Assembly: GCA_943789365.1 (NCBI GenBank)
Contig: CALSTV010000001.1
Location: 3,371,343 to 3,435,342, forward strand
DNA: 64,000 nt
From: an uncultured Flavobacteriaceae bacterium
Lineage (GTDB): Bacteria; Bacteroidota; Bacteroidia; Flavobacteriales; Flavobacteriaceae
Direction of reading: 5' to 3'
Made by a program: the position numbers and the translations under genes. The notes beneath the pieces were generated by a model. The model searched no databases and had not been told where the DNA came from. It saw nothing but the letters and a program-made list of their open reading frames with translations. Position 1 is the first letter of the stretch; each line of letters starts with the position of its first letter. Positions 1 to 8,850 of this stretch are shown here, in pieces.

Positions 1-432
1 TATGGTAGAGGTAATAGGCACTACATTTACACCTTCTGCAATAGCAAAACTATTGTAGTTAGCGTAAAACGGTTCTGGAATAATGATTTCATCGTGAGGG
101 TCTGTAATACAGGCAATGGTAAACAATAGGGCCTCAGAAGCCCCAGTGGTTACAATAATATCTTCTTTTTTGATATCTATGTCATTCGCACGGTAATAAT
201 TCACCAATTTCTGGCGGTATTGTTCAGAGCCGTTTGATGTAGTATAACTTAAAATTTCAACACTATTATTTTTTACAGCATCTAAGGCTACTTGTGGTGT
301 TTTGATATCAGGTTGCCCAATATTGAGATGGTATATATGAATCCCCTTCTTGGCAGCGGCTTCTGCGTAAGGAACCAATTTTCGAATGGGGGACTCTGGT
401 GTTAATTGACCTTTACGTGATATCTCTGGCAT
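1..432 (-). CDS. Class I/II PLP-dependent aminotransferase (partial, C-terminus outside window)
   Basis: The first 144 residues of an aspartate-aminotransferase-like (fold type I) enzyme read leftwards off the window edge. The ATG is at 432 and the frame stays open to base 1. Translation begins MPEISRKGQL and contains the family-typical YHLNIGQPDI and SYTTSNGSEQYR segments, then VTTGASEALLF and IIIPEPFYANY; these are the substrate-arm and cofactor-loop regions of aminotransferases related to AspC. The PLP-binding lysine lies beyond the edge, so catalytic completeness cannot be judged. Such enzymes move amino groups between amino acids and 2-oxo acids in the cytoplasm; the substrate cannot be told from this fragment. 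It is transcribed divergently from the gene at 705, with 272 bp between them. Confidence 0.85.
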   Translation of the reverse strand, partial: MPEISRKGQLTPESPIRKLVPYAEAAAKKGIHIYHLNIGQPDIKTPQVALDAVKNNSVEILSYTTSNGSEQYRQKLVNYYRANDIDIKKEDIIVTTGASEALLFTIACITDPHDEIIIPEPFYANYNSFAIAEGVNVVPITSTI

Positions 433-668
433 GCTTGTTAAAATTGAATATATGGTTCGACATTACATCTTGTAAGCCTATTCGTATTCGCTGGGAATAA
501 CTCAGTTGATACATAGAATACTTAGCAGTTGACAAATTTACTATTTCTGCCTTAAATCAATGCATTTTTTCCTAGAAAAACCACAGGTGTTAAATTTCTT
601 TTGTAACTTCATCGTAAGCTAAAATATACATTGAGTTGGCGTTGTTGCTATATGTACAAGGTTAGGTA

Positions 669-676
669 TACATTTT
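669..676 (+). promoter_or_regulatory. Candidate -7 box for the aspartyl protease gene
   Basis: TACATTTT at this position is one base from the Bacteroidota sigma-A -7 consensus TAnnTTTG. A TTG about 21 bases upstream (645-647) could serve as the -33 element. It lies 28 bp before the ATG at 705. The match is imperfect, so this is tentative. Confidence 0.35.
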
Positions 677-704
677 TAAACGCAGAGATAAGAATTTATA
701 GACA

Positions 705-2063
705 ATGGATAGTAACAGAAAATATTCCTTAGAAGGAGCAAAATACAGCGTGTTCATTACTTTTTTTCTATTCGTATGCACTCCCAATTATGGTCAAGTT
801 TCTTTTGGTTTGCCAAAAAATGTGAAGCGAGAGTGCATTTCTTTTAAAATGATAAACAATCTTATGGTGATACCAGTAGCCATCAATGGAGTGATGGGAA
901 ATTTTATTTTAGATACCGGTGTTACCACTACTATTCTATTCAAATCACATAGCCAAGCTATTAAAAGTTATGAAGATGTAAAAGAAGTTTCTTTAAGTGG
1001 TTTTGGCATGCTAGAACCCATCCCGGCAATTATCTCTTATAATAACCATGTAAAATGCAAAAGAATTGAAGGTCGTGGCCATAAAGTATTATTACTATTA
1101 GATGAGAAAATTAATTTTTCAGCAAAATTGGGTATGACTATAAATGGAATTATAGGGCATGATTTTTTTAAAAACGCTGTAGTTAAGATTGACTATTTTT
1201 TTAAGAATATTACCGTGTATTCTGCTGACAACTTTAAGAAAAAAACAGGAAGCTCTTATACAACGTTGCCATTAGAGTTTTACAAATTCAAACCTTATAT
1301 AAATGGAAAACTTCAAATAGAGGAGCACTCCAATGAAATTCCAATAAAGTTATTGATAGATTCTGGTGGAAGTGAAGCCTTTTGGTTGTTTGATCAACCC
1401 GATAAAGGAATAATTAAACCAGAAAATAGTTTTAAAGACTTTTTAGGTGATGGAATTACAGGGGCAATTTATGGAGATAAAGCGCGCATTCATAAAATAC
1501 AATTTGGCAATTATGCATTTGAGCAACCCGTAATTTCCATCTTACCTAAAGAGACCACACAATTAGCACGGCGGTTTTCCGAACGAAACGGAAGTGTTGG
1601 TGCTGCTTTTTTAAGACGTTTTACTGTTTGGATAAATTACAAAGGCCAAGAAATTACTTTTAAAAAGAACAACCACTACAAAGATCCATTTACCTATAAT
1701 ATGAGTGGTATGGAAATTGTTTATAACGGTGATATTCTCGTCGCACAATCGCAGTCGGAAACGTATAATGTGGGACAGGAAACAAACAAAATTGAATTCA
1801 ATAGTTCTTATAAATTCGTTTTAAAACCATCGTATCAAATTTCACATATCAGACCCGGTTCTCCAAGTGATCTTTGTGGTCTTAAAGAAGGGGATAACGT
1901 AGTGAAAATCAATAATAAGGCAAGTCATCAAATGAGTATAGATCATATTTCTAGTATGTTTCGTGAAAAGCGAGGTAAAAAAGTTGAAATTGTGGTGGAT
2001 CGCAACGGTGAGACTTTGGAATTTCAATTTAAACTACTCGACATCTTAGCAGCTAAAGAATAA
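705..2063 (+). CDS. Retropepsin-like aspartyl protease with C-terminal PDZ domain, exported
   Basis: A 452-residue protein with a hydrophobic N-terminal signal segment (about residues 15-31, ending near NYGQ). Two pepsin-like active-site motifs are visible: LDTG with Asp70 and IDSG with Asp219. This is the duplicated arrangement of bacterial aspartyl protease (PF13650-type) proteins. Residues about 378-440 form a PDZ domain (HIRPGSPSDL, LKEGDNVVKINN), a peptide-binding module common in periplasmic proteases. Export to the periplasm or outer membrane is inferred from the signal. Genes of this kind are frequent in Bacteroidota and mostly uncharacterised; the substrate is unknown. The gene stands alone between a divergent aminotransferase and lon. 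Family assignment is solid; actual protease activity is inference. Confidence 0.8.
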   Translation: MDSNRKYSLEGAKYSVFITFFLFVCTPNYGQVSFGLPKNVKRECISFKMINNLMVIPVAINGVMGNFILDTGVTTTILFKSHSQAIKSYEDVKEVSLSGFGMLEPIPAIISYNNHVKCKRIEGRGHKVLLLLDEKINFSAKLGMTINGIIGHDFFKNAVVKIDYFFKNITVYSADNFKKKTGSSYTTLPLEFYKFKPYINGKLQIEEHSNEIPIKLLIDSGGSEAFWLFDQPDKGIIKPENSFKDFLGDGITGAIYGDKARIHKIQFGNYAFEQPVISILPKETTQLARRFSERNGSVGAAFLRRFTVWINYKGQEITFKKNNHYKDPFTYNMSGMEIVYNGDILVAQSQSETYNVGQETNKIEFNSSYKFVLKPSYQISHIRPGSPSDLCGLKEGDNVVKINNKASHQMSIDHISSMFREKRGKKVEIVVDRNGETLEFQFKLLDILAAKE

Positions 2064-2233
2064 TTAATGGCTTCAAAATTAATTTCTTGGCACAAGAATT
2101 GACAAGTAAATAATGAAGTTAAAAGTGATCTGCATTAAAGAACGCTGTATATGAGTGTTTTAGAATAATGTATCGCTTTTAACTAGATTAGTTATTGGTA
2201 GTAAGAATGTCAGTTTGACAGTAAAATATACAT

Positions 2234-4690
2234 ATGAGTAATTCAAAAACAATAAAAATAGACAGTTTGTCGCTTCAAAATATTTTAGATGAAGATTCGG
2301 AATTGATTCCATTGATGACGGTAGAAGATGAAGAAGAAATCAACAAAGAGGAAATACCAGAAACACTTCCTATATTACCGCTTAGAAATACAGTTCTTTT
2401 TCCAGGGGTTGTAATTCCTATAACAGCGGGAAGAGATCAATCCATTCAATTGATCAAAGAAGTAAACAAGGGAGATAAAGTTTTAGGAGTCGTTTCTCAG
2501 ATAGATCCGAGTGTAGAACGACCTACAGCAAATGATATCCACAAGACTGGAGTAGTGGCACAAATTCTTCGTGTTTTAAAAATGCCAGATGGAAATACCA
2601 CAGTAATCATACAGGGTAAAAAGCGATTTCAAATTAATGAGGTTGTTCAAGAAGAACCTTACTTAAAAGCGACAACACAGGAGTTTTTAGAAGATACATT
2701 TGTAGAGGATACCGATGAATTCAAGGAAATTATGTCTTCAGTCACAGAATCGGCATTAGAAGTAATCAAAGAAAATCCGAACCTTCCTTCAGAAGCAGGG
2801 TTTGCAATAAAAAACATACAAAGTCAATCTTTCTTAGTGAATTTTATTTCTTCAAACATGAATTTAAGTGTGAAGAAAAAACAACGTTTATTAGAAAAGA
2901 GCAGTCTGAAAGAACGTGCAATCTTAACCTTGAAGGAATTAAATAAAGAATTGCAACGTTTGGCATTGCGAAACGATATTCAGTCCAAAACACGTGTTGA
3001 TATGGATCAACAACAGCGTGAGTACTATTTGCAGCAGCAACTCAAAACCATTCAAGAAGAACTCGGTGGTGTTTCAAACGACGAAGAGCTTCAGGAATTG
3101 AAAAAGAAGGCAAAATCAAAAAAATGGGGCAAAGAAGTAAGGGAACGTTTTGACAAAGAAATGGGACGTTTGCAACGAATGAACCCACAAATGCCCGATT
3201 ATTCAGTCCAACGAAATTACCTTGAATTATTGCTGGAATTGCCTTGGAATGAATACTCAAAGGATAAGTTCGATTTAAAACGTGCACAACGCATTTTGGA
3301 TAGAGATCATTTTGGCCTAGAAAAAGTAAAAGAAAGAATCATAGAACATTTGGCTGTTTTAAAGTTAAAAGGCGATATGAAATCTCCAATTATCTGTTTG
3401 TACGGCCCTCCTGGAGTAGGAAAAACATCGCTAGGGAAATCGGTTGCAGAAGCATTAGGACGAAAATATGTGAGAATGGCCTTAGGTGGTTTGCGAGACG
3501 AGTCTGAAATAAGAGGACACCGTAAAACCTATATCGGTGCGATGCCAGGACGATTGATTCAAAATATGAAGAAAGCAGAAACCTCAAACCCGGTTTTTGT
3601 CTTAGATGAAATCGATAAGCTTGCGGCAAGTCACGCAGGTGACCCTTCTTCAGCCATGCTTGAAGTGCTGGATCCTGAACAAAACACCGCTTTCTACGAC
3701 AATTATTTAGAAGTGGGGTACGACCTGTCAAAAGTATTGTTTATCGCAACGGCAAATAATATAAGTGAAGTTCCTTGGGCACTACGTGATCGAATGGAAT
3801 TGATCAATGTTTCTGGATATACCATTGAGGAAAAAACAGAAATAGCAAAGAAACACCTTTTGCCAAAGCAACTCAAAGAACACGGCTTGACTTCGGAGCA
3901 TTTGAAAGTAAAAAAGACACAATTAGAATCGATTGTGACTGGATATACTAGAGAATCGGGCGTGAGAGGTTTGGAAAAGCAAATAGCTAAAGTTGTACGA
4001 TTTGCAGCAAAATCTATTGCCATGGAAGAGGATTATAATACGTCACTAACCCAAGACGATATTGTCACCATTCTCGGTCCATCTCGTATGGAACGTGATA
4101 AATATGAAAATAACAGTGTGGCTGGTGTGGTAACAGGTTTGGCATGGACAAGTGTAGGTGGAGATATTTTATTTATTGAGTCCATACTTTCCAAAGGAAA
4201 AGGAGAACTTTCCATTACTGGTAACCTTGGTAAGGTAATGAAAGAGTCGGCTACCATTGCTTTGGAATACATCAAATCCAACAGTGAAAACTTTGGTGTT
4301 GATCAGAAAGTGTTAGATGATTATAAGATACACATTCACGTACCAGAAGGAGCAACACCTAAAGATGGTCCAAGTGCTGGAATTACAATGCTGACTTCTT
4401 TAATATCTGTACTTACGCAACGCAAAGTGAAATCGAGTATAGCCATGACAGGAGAAATTACATTGCGTGGTAAAGTATTGCCCGTAGGTGGTATCAAAGA
4501 AAAAATATTGGCAGCCAAACGCGCCAAAATCAAAGAAATCATCCTTTGTGCTGAAAATAAAAGAGACATCGATGAAATTAAAGCTTCCTATGTAAAAGGC
4601 TTAAAATTTCATTATGTCACAGAAATGAAAGAAGTGATTGACATTGCGCTCACCAAACAAAAGGTAAAGAATGCTAAGAAGTTGGTTTAG
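2234..4690 (+). CDS. lon: ATP-dependent Lon protease
   Basis: An 818-residue LonA-type protease with the full domain order. The N-terminal LAN substrate-binding domain begins near [14 protein letters not shown] and is followed by a helical linker. The AAA+ module has Walker A GPPGVGKT at 391-398 and Walker B LDEID around Asp458. The C-terminal protease domain has catalytic Ser714 in KDGPSAG and Lys755 in GGIKEK, the standard Ser-Lys dyad. Length matches bacterial LonA. It degrades misfolded and regulatory proteins in the cytoplasm using ATP. It is a single gene with about 170 bp of upstream DNA and a possible weak terminator downstream. The acidic stretch near the N-terminus ([12 protein letters not shown]) is typical of Bacteroidota Lon. 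Confidence 0.97.
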   Translation: MSNSKTIKIDSLSLQNILDEDSELIPLMTVEDEEEINKEEIPETLPILPLRNTVLFPGVVIPITAGRDQSIQLIKEVNKGDKVLGVVSQIDPSVERPTANDIHKTGVVAQILRVLKMPDGNTTVIIQGKKRFQINEVVQEEPYLKATTQEFLEDTFVEDTDEFKEIMSSVTESALEVIKENPNLPSEAGFAIKNIQSQSFLVNFISSNMNLSVKKKQRLLEKSSLKERAILTLKELNKELQRLALRNDIQSKTRVDMDQQQREYYLQQQLKTIQEELGGVSNDEELQELKKKAKSKKWGKEVRERFDKEMGRLQRMNPQMPDYSVQRNYLELLLELPWNEYSKDKFDLKRAQRILDRDHFGLEKVKERIIEHLAVLKLKGDMKSPIICLYGPPGVGKTSLGKSVAEALGRKYVRMALGGLRDESEIRGHRKTYIGAMPGRLIQNMKKAETSNPVFVLDEIDKLAASHAGDPSSAMLEVLDPEQNTAFYDNYLEVGYDLSKVLFIATANNISEVPWALRDRMELINVSGYTIEEKTEIAKKHLLPKQLKEHGLTSEHLKVKKTQLESIVTGYTRESGVRGLEKQIAKVVRFAAKSIAMEEDYNTSLTQDDIVTILGPSRMERDKYENNSVAGVVTGLAWTSVGGDILFIESILSKGKGELSITGNLGKVMKESATIALEYIKSNSENFGVDQKVLDDYKIHIHVPEGATPKDGPSAGITMLTSLISVLTQRKVKSSIAMTGEITLRGKVLPVGGIKEKILAAKRAKIKEIILCAENKRDIDEIKASYVKGLKFHYVTEMKEVIDIALTKQKVKNAKKLV

Positions 4691-4718
4691 TTAGTCAAAA
4701 CAAACAATAAACACCACT

Positions 4719-4763
4719 AAAAGGGTCATTATGTTATAGGCATTGTGGCCTTTTTTATTTTTT
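4719..4763 (+). terminator. Weak terminator-like hairpin after lon
   Basis: AAAGG and CCTTT arms bracket an AT-rich loop and are followed by a run of T. The stem is short and imperfect, so termination here is only plausible. Confidence 0.35.
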
Positions 4764-4820
4764 TAGGATGTAAATTGGTATGTCGTTTTTATAGATAAGT
4801 TAAAAAGTGTACTTTTATTT

Positions 4821-6452
4821 ATGATGATGAAAATAAATATATGTATTACAATGCTGCTCATAAGTAATTTGACGCATGGGCAGATAGAAGATGCTTGGGT
4901 TTACTTTACAGATAAACCTAGTGCCGCTACGTATTTGGGGAATCCGATTTCCATGCTTACACAACGAGCATTGGAAAGAAGAACTGCGCAATCTATTGCT
5001 TTGTCTACCACAGATGTTCCATTAGAAGCTACGTATGTAGCTGCCGTAGCTGCAAGTTCAGGGATACAGGTAAAGGCCAGGTCAAAATGGTTAAATGCAC
5101 TCCATGTTAGAGGTGCCAAAATTGATATAGATGCCTTGTTGTTACTTAATGGTGTAGCTTCTGTTGCCTATGGAAACACGGCTTTGAATAAAGAATCACA
5201 ATACACGCATAAAATAAGGAATAAAGAAACGACAGTCAAAGAAGTTTCTAGTCTGGATTATGGGCTAGCAACAAATCAAATAGAAATGTTGAAAGGAGAT
5301 TTTCTTCACAACCTTGGTTATACAGGAGAGGGTATGCATATTGCTGTGTTGGATGCTGGTTTTAAAGGAGTAGAAAGCTTTGCTGCCTTTTCCAATTTAC
5401 ACGATGTCAATACTGAAAATGGAGAGATAATTGGCGGATATGATTTTGTAAACAGAAATGCTAATTTCTATGCAAATACCGGAAGTACACATGGTTTGTC
5501 TGTGCTTTCAACCATTGGGGCACAGCTATCAAATCAATTTATCGGTACGGCACCAGATGCTCAGTTTTATTTGTTTGTGACAGAAGACCCTTCCAACGAA
5601 AACCCTTTGGAAGAAAGCCTATGGGTGGAAGCAGCCGAAAGAGCAGATAGTTTAGGTGTTGATATCATCAATACATCTTTGGGCTATACTACTTTTGATG
5701 ACAGTAGTTATAATTATAGCTATTCTGATATGGATGGCAACACCGCTTTTATTTCAAGAGGAGCGGAGTTGGCTGCAGCAACAGGGATGCTATTGGTGAC
5801 CTCTGCTGGTAACTCAGGAGGCGATAGTTGGCATTATATTAGTGCGCCAGCCGATGCTGTTTCTGTGCTTTCCGTTGGTGCCGTGGATGCGAATGAATCT
5901 ATTGCCTTTTTTAGCTCTTATGGTCCTACGGCGGACAATCGCGTAAAGCCTGAAGTGTTAGCGCAAGGTCAGAATGTATATGTTATCAATGCGGCAGGGA
6001 ATGTAGCCACCTCAAAGGGTACTTCCTTTTCTTCACCGATCATGGCCGGAATGGTGGCTTGTTTATGGCAGGCCTTTCCAAATAGGACAGCGAGCGAAAT
6101 AAGACAGTTGATTATAGAATCGTCTGATTTGTATGATAATCCTACGGCCCAAAGAGGTTATGGTGTTCCAAATTTTCAAAGTATATATGAACTTTTGTTG
6201 ATCGATGCTTTTGAAGAAAAAGCATTGAAAGTGTATCCAAACCCAGTTTCCACAAAATTGCATTTTGAATGGCTACCTAATGCAGGGTTTTACAAAGTTG
6301 TACTGACAAATCCAGCAGGATTGGAGGTGCTGAATACAAAGGTATTTAAAGAGGAGGGAGGGCTTGATGTCTCCGAATTGAGTTCAGGTTTATATTTTAT
6401 GAAACTGGGGTACAACAGTTTTCAAATGACCGTTAAACTGGTTAAGAAATAA
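4821..6452 (+). CDS. S8 subtilisin-family serine protease with T9SS sorting domain
   Basis: A 543-residue secreted subtilase. It has a signal peptide (MMMKINICITMLLISNLTHG), then a propeptide-like region, then the S8 catalytic domain. The catalytic triad is visible as Asp178 (AVLDAGF), His224 (STHGLS) and Ser402 (GTSFSSP), with the oxyanion-region SAGNSGG. The last ~75 residues start VYPNPVSTKLHF and end VKLVKK, a type A T9SS C-terminal signal. The enzyme is therefore expected to cross the outer membrane through the type IX system and be anchored or released. TACTTTTA, four bases before the ATG, resembles a -7 box. The start fits the signal peptide. The substrate is unknown; degradation of external protein is inference. 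Confidence 0.92.
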   Translation: MMMKINICITMLLISNLTHGQIEDAWVYFTDKPSAATYLGNPISMLTQRALERRTAQSIALSTTDVPLEATYVAAVAASSGIQVKARSKWLNALHVRGAKIDIDALLLLNGVASVAYGNTALNKESQYTHKIRNKETTVKEVSSLDYGLATNQIEMLKGDFLHNLGYTGEGMHIAVLDAGFKGVESFAAFSNLHDVNTENGEIIGGYDFVNRNANFYANTGSTHGLSVLSTIGAQLSNQFIGTAPDAQFYLFVTEDPSNENPLEESLWVEAAERADSLGVDIINTSLGYTTFDDSSYNYSYSDMDGNTAFISRGAELAAATGMLLVTSAGNSGGDSWHYISAPADAVSVLSVGAVDANESIAFFSSYGPTADNRVKPEVLAQGQNVYVINAAGNVATSKGTSFSSPIMAGMVACLWQAFPNRTASEIRQLIIESSDLYDNPTAQRGYGVPNFQSIYELLLIDAFEEKALKVYPNPVSTKLHFEWLPNAGFYKVVLTNPAGLEVLNTKVFKEEGGLDVSELSSGLYFMKLGYNSFQMTVKLVKK

Positions 6453-6464
6453 CCCTTCTTTTCT

Positions 6465-6472
6465 TACATTTG
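6465..6472 (+). promoter_or_regulatory. -7 box TACATTTG of the flavin oxidoreductase gene
   Basis: A perfect TAnnTTTG match ends only eight bases before the ATG at 6481. The predicted start of transcription falls within a few bases of the start codon, so the mRNA would have almost no leader. Confidence 0.6.
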
Positions 6473-6480
6473 CGAAAGAT

Positions 6481-7416
6481 ATGATACACAGTAAAATCAC
6501 AAAATTATTTGGAATAAAATACCCTATAGTACAAGGGGGTATGGTTTGGGTAAGTGGCTATAAGTTGGCTGCTTCCGTTAGCAATGCAGGAGGTCTTGGT
6601 TTGATAGGTTCTGGTTCTATGTATCCCGATGTATTGAGAACGCATATACAGAAATGCAAAAAAGCAACAGACAAACCTTTTGGAGTCAATATTCCAATGC
6701 TCTATCCGAATATTGAAGAAATCATTCAAATTATTATTGAAGAAAAGGTGCCTATTGTGTTTACTTCAGCAGGCAACCCTGCCTTGTATACTGCACGGCT
6801 TAAAAAGCATAATATCACCGTGGTGCACGTGGTGAGCAGTGTAAAGTTTGCCTTAAAAGCCCAAGCAGCTGGTGTAGATGCGGTTGTAGCCGAAGGTTTT
6901 GAGGCCGGTGGACATAATGGGAGAGAAGAAAGCACTACGTTTACTTTAATTCCTATGGTAAAAGAGCAACTGAATATTCCACTTATTGCCGCTGGTGGTA
7001 TTGCAACCGGAAGGGGGATGTTGGCAGCTATGGTGTTGGGGGCAGACGGTGTACAGGTTGGAAGTAGGTTTGCTGCGAGTAAAGAATCTTCTGCTCATAT
7101 AGATTTCAAACGTAGAGTAGTGGAAACATCAGAAGGAGATACCATACTTACCCTTAAGGAAATAGCACCCGTACGAATGATAAAAAATGAGTTCTATGGT
7201 GAAATTGAAGCGCACAATGCCTCCGGGAAAAGTGTGGAAGAACTCAAGGAATTACTAGGGAAGAGACGTCTGAAAAAAGGGATGTTTGAAGGTGATCTTA
7301 AAGATGGAATGCTAGAAATTGGACAGGTTGCTGGCCTTATTCATTCCATTGAAACTGCAAGGGATATTGTGGATGCTATTGTGGCTGAATATCTGGAGGT
7401 GAAGAAAGAGCTTTAA
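6481..7416 (+). CDS. NAD(P)H-dependent flavin oxidoreductase, nitronate monooxygenase/FabK-like
   Basis: A 311-residue TIM-barrel FMN enzyme of the nitronate monooxygenase (2-nitropropane dioxygenase) / enoyl-ACP reductase II superfamily. Family marks are the N-terminal GIKYPIVQGGM, NAGGLGLIGSG, the AEGFEAGGHNG motif that carries the conserved histidine near the flavin, IAAGGIATGRG, and the phosphate-binding LGADGVQVGSRF. The class includes both detoxifying nitronate oxidases and FabK reductases. The motifs do not settle which reaction applies, so only the family is called. It is cytoplasmic. It has its own -7 box immediately upstream and is followed by the cas1 promoter region; no functional link to CRISPR is implied. 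Confidence 0.85.
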   Translation: MIHSKITKLFGIKYPIVQGGMVWVSGYKLAASVSNAGGLGLIGSGSMYPDVLRTHIQKCKKATDKPFGVNIPMLYPNIEEIIQIIIEEKVPIVFTSAGNPALYTARLKKHNITVVHVVSSVKFALKAQAAGVDAVVAEGFEAGGHNGREESTTFTLIPMVKEQLNIPLIAAGGIATGRGMLAAMVLGADGVQVGSRFAASKESSAHIDFKRRVVETSEGDTILTLKEIAPVRMIKNEFYGEIEAHNASGKSVEELKELLGKRRLKKGMFEGDLKDGMLEIGQVAGLIHSIETARDIVDAIVAEYLEVKKEL

Positions 7417-7472
7417 ACGGATACATACAATTTATCTCATTCCTATATTGTTTAGGATTTTTGAATTTACTT

Positions 7473-7494
7473 TTACGGTTACGACTTTCCGTAA
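7473..7494. promoter_or_regulatory. Inverted repeat TTACGG-N10-CCGTAA upstream of cas1
   Basis: Six-base half-sites TTACGG (7473-7478) and CCGTAA (7489-7494) are separated by ten bases, 43 bp before the cas1 ATG. The same half-sites recur, closer together, in the divergent cas9/tracrRNA control region at 15011-15026. A regulator binding site is possible but unproven. Confidence 0.35.
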
Positions 7495-7536
7495 GCTTAG
7501 GTCATGGTAAATGTCTATTTTTAGAAAAAACTAGAC

Positions 7537-8421
7537 ATGTTAAAACGTACTTTATTTTTCGGATCGAAATGTAGCTTAACCACAAAATACGAGCAAATAC
7601 TTGTAAAGACAGAGACTCGTGAGACTACGGTTCCCATTGAGGATGTGGGGTTTGTTGTAGTAGAACATCAAGAATCTTATATTTCAATGCCTTTATTGGC
7701 AAAGCTTGCTGAAAACAATGTCGCTGTCATTTTTTGCAATAAAAAGCACATGCCAACGAGTATGTTGCTAAATTTGGAAAGTCACCACCTGCAACAAGAA
7801 ATATTTAGAAATCAAATACAGGCTTCAGAACCTTTAAAAAAGCAATTGTGGCAGCAAATTGTAAAAAATAAAATTAACAATCAGGCCGTTTTATTGCAGA
7901 AAGTAGGACAGGAGAATACACCTTTGACCTACTACGCTTCCAAAGTGTTAAGTGGAGATACTGATAATAGGGAAGGTGTTGCAGCGGCTTATTATTGGAA
8001 ACACTTGTTCGATTTTGAATTTAAAAGAGAACGTTTTGGTGAATTTCCAAATTTGTTTCTCAACTACGGCTATATTGTATTGCGGGCAGCAGTGGCCAGG
8101 GCATTGTCGGGCAGTGGTTTGCTGTGTACTTTGGGTATTCACCATCACAACAAGTACAATGCTTTTTGTTTGGCAGATGATATCATGGAACCTTATCGCC
8201 CCTTGGTAGATGCAAAAATATTAGAGATTCTAAAACACTATAATGAAGAAGAATTGACCACGCCAATAAAAGCTGAACTTTTAAAAGTACTGACCGAAAC
8301 GGTTTATTTTAAAGACACCAAAAGTCCGCTGATGGTGGCCTTGTCGACAACGGCGAGCTCCTTGCAGCAGTGTTTTTTGGGCAAGCGAAAGAAAATAAGC
8401 TATCCTGACTTATGGATTTAA
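7537..8421 (+). CDS. cas1: CRISPR-associated endonuclease Cas1, type II-C
   Basis: A 294-residue Cas1 integrase of the type II lineage. The metal-binding residues fit the family: Glu146 in NREGVAA, His202-204 in GIHHHNKYN, and Asp215 in CLADDIMEP. The N-terminal beta domain starts at LKRTLFFGS. With Cas2 it forms the complex that captures foreign DNA fragments and inserts them at the leader end of the array, in the cytoplasm. The reading frame is intact. cas2 overlaps it by 10 bp (8412-8421), indicating translational coupling. No csn2 or cas4 accompanies the pair, which is the definition of subtype II-C. Unusually, cas9 is not upstream but lies beyond the array on the other strand. Confidence 0.96.
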   Translation: MLKRTLFFGSKCSLTTKYEQILVKTETRETTVPIEDVGFVVVEHQESYISMPLLAKLAENNVAVIFCNKKHMPTSMLLNLESHHLQQEIFRNQIQASEPLKKQLWQQIVKNKINNQAVLLQKVGQENTPLTYYASKVLSGDTDNREGVAAAYYWKHLFDFEFKRERFGEFPNLFLNYGYIVLRAAVARALSGSGLLCTLGIHHHNKYNAFCLADDIMEPYRPLVDAKILEILKHYNEEELTTPIKAELLKVLTETVYFKDTKSPLMVALSTTASSLQQCFLGKRKKISYPDLWI

Positions 8422-8741
8422 ACGGATATCGAATTATGTGGTTATTTGTATTTTTTGATTTACCCACCGAAACAAAGAAAGACCGGCGCAATGCTGCTTT
8501 GTTTCGTAAAAACCTGTTAAAAGATGGGTTTACCATGATGCAGTATTCTGTATATATGCGTCATTGTGCGAGTAGTGAAAGTGCCGACGTCCATGAAAAG
8601 CGAATTCAATCGCTATTACCTCCATTTGGAAAAGTGAGTATTTTACGAATAACGGACAAACAATTTGGCAATATTATGAATTTTTGGGGTAAGGTGGAGG
8701 CCCCTAAAGAACCACCACCCATGCAATTGGAATTGTTTTGA
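8412..8741 (+). CDS. cas2: CRISPR-associated protein Cas2, type II-C
   Basis: A 109-residue Cas2 with the ferredoxin-like core. The first strand is IMWLFVFFDLPTET, carrying the conserved Asp of the family, followed by the basic KKDRRNAALF helix, the SVYMRHC strand and a C-terminal tail ending PPPMQLELF. It is the structural partner of Cas1 in the spacer-integration complex. The start ATG overlaps the end of cas1 by 10 bp. Ten bases after its stop begins a strong bidirectional hairpin terminator separating it from the CRISPR array. Length and motifs are normal for the subtype. Confidence 0.95.
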   Translation: MDLNGYRIMWLFVFFDLPTETKKDRRNAALFRKNLLKDGFTMMQYSVYMRHCASSESADVHEKRIQSLLPPFGKVSILRITDKQFGNIMNFWGKVEAPKEPPPMQLELF

Positions 8742-8750
8742 TAGAAAACA

Positions 8751-8800
8751 AAAAATGCTGCAAACAAAGCAATTAGGTCTTTATAAGCAGCATTTTTTTA
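8751..8800. terminator. Bidirectional terminator between cas2 and the CRISPR array
   Basis: ATGCTGC (8755-8761) and GCAGCAT (8787-8793) form a stem flanked by A-run on the left and T-run on the right, so it has a U-tract in both directions. It would end cas1-cas2 transcripts rightwards and the pre-crRNA leftwards, which agrees with the array direction deduced from the tracrRNA. Confidence 0.75.
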
Positions 8801-8801
8801 T

Positions 8802-8836
8802 ACGATATTTTGTGGTAATGTGTTGATAATTAGAAG
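8802..8836 (-). repeat. Degenerate CRISPR-repeat copy in inverted orientation beside the trailer end
   Basis: On the + strand this reads ACGATATT, then TTGTGGT (8810-8816) and ATTAGAAG (8829-8836). These are the blocks of the CRISPR repeat, but in the opposite orientation to the array copies, with a diverged 12-base centre. The minus strand therefore carries anti-repeat-like blocks. A leftward array transcript could fold repeat 1 onto this element (TTGTGGT with ACCACAA, ATTAG with CTAAT) just before the terminator. Confidence 0.55.
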
Positions 8837-8850
8837 CTATAGTAGCAACT

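Noticed and set aside
8742-8850. Possible leader of the array next to cas2
   Set aside because: The tracrRNA pairing and the bidirectional terminator both indicate leftward array transcription, and repeat 1 here is the degenerate one, so this is the trailer side.
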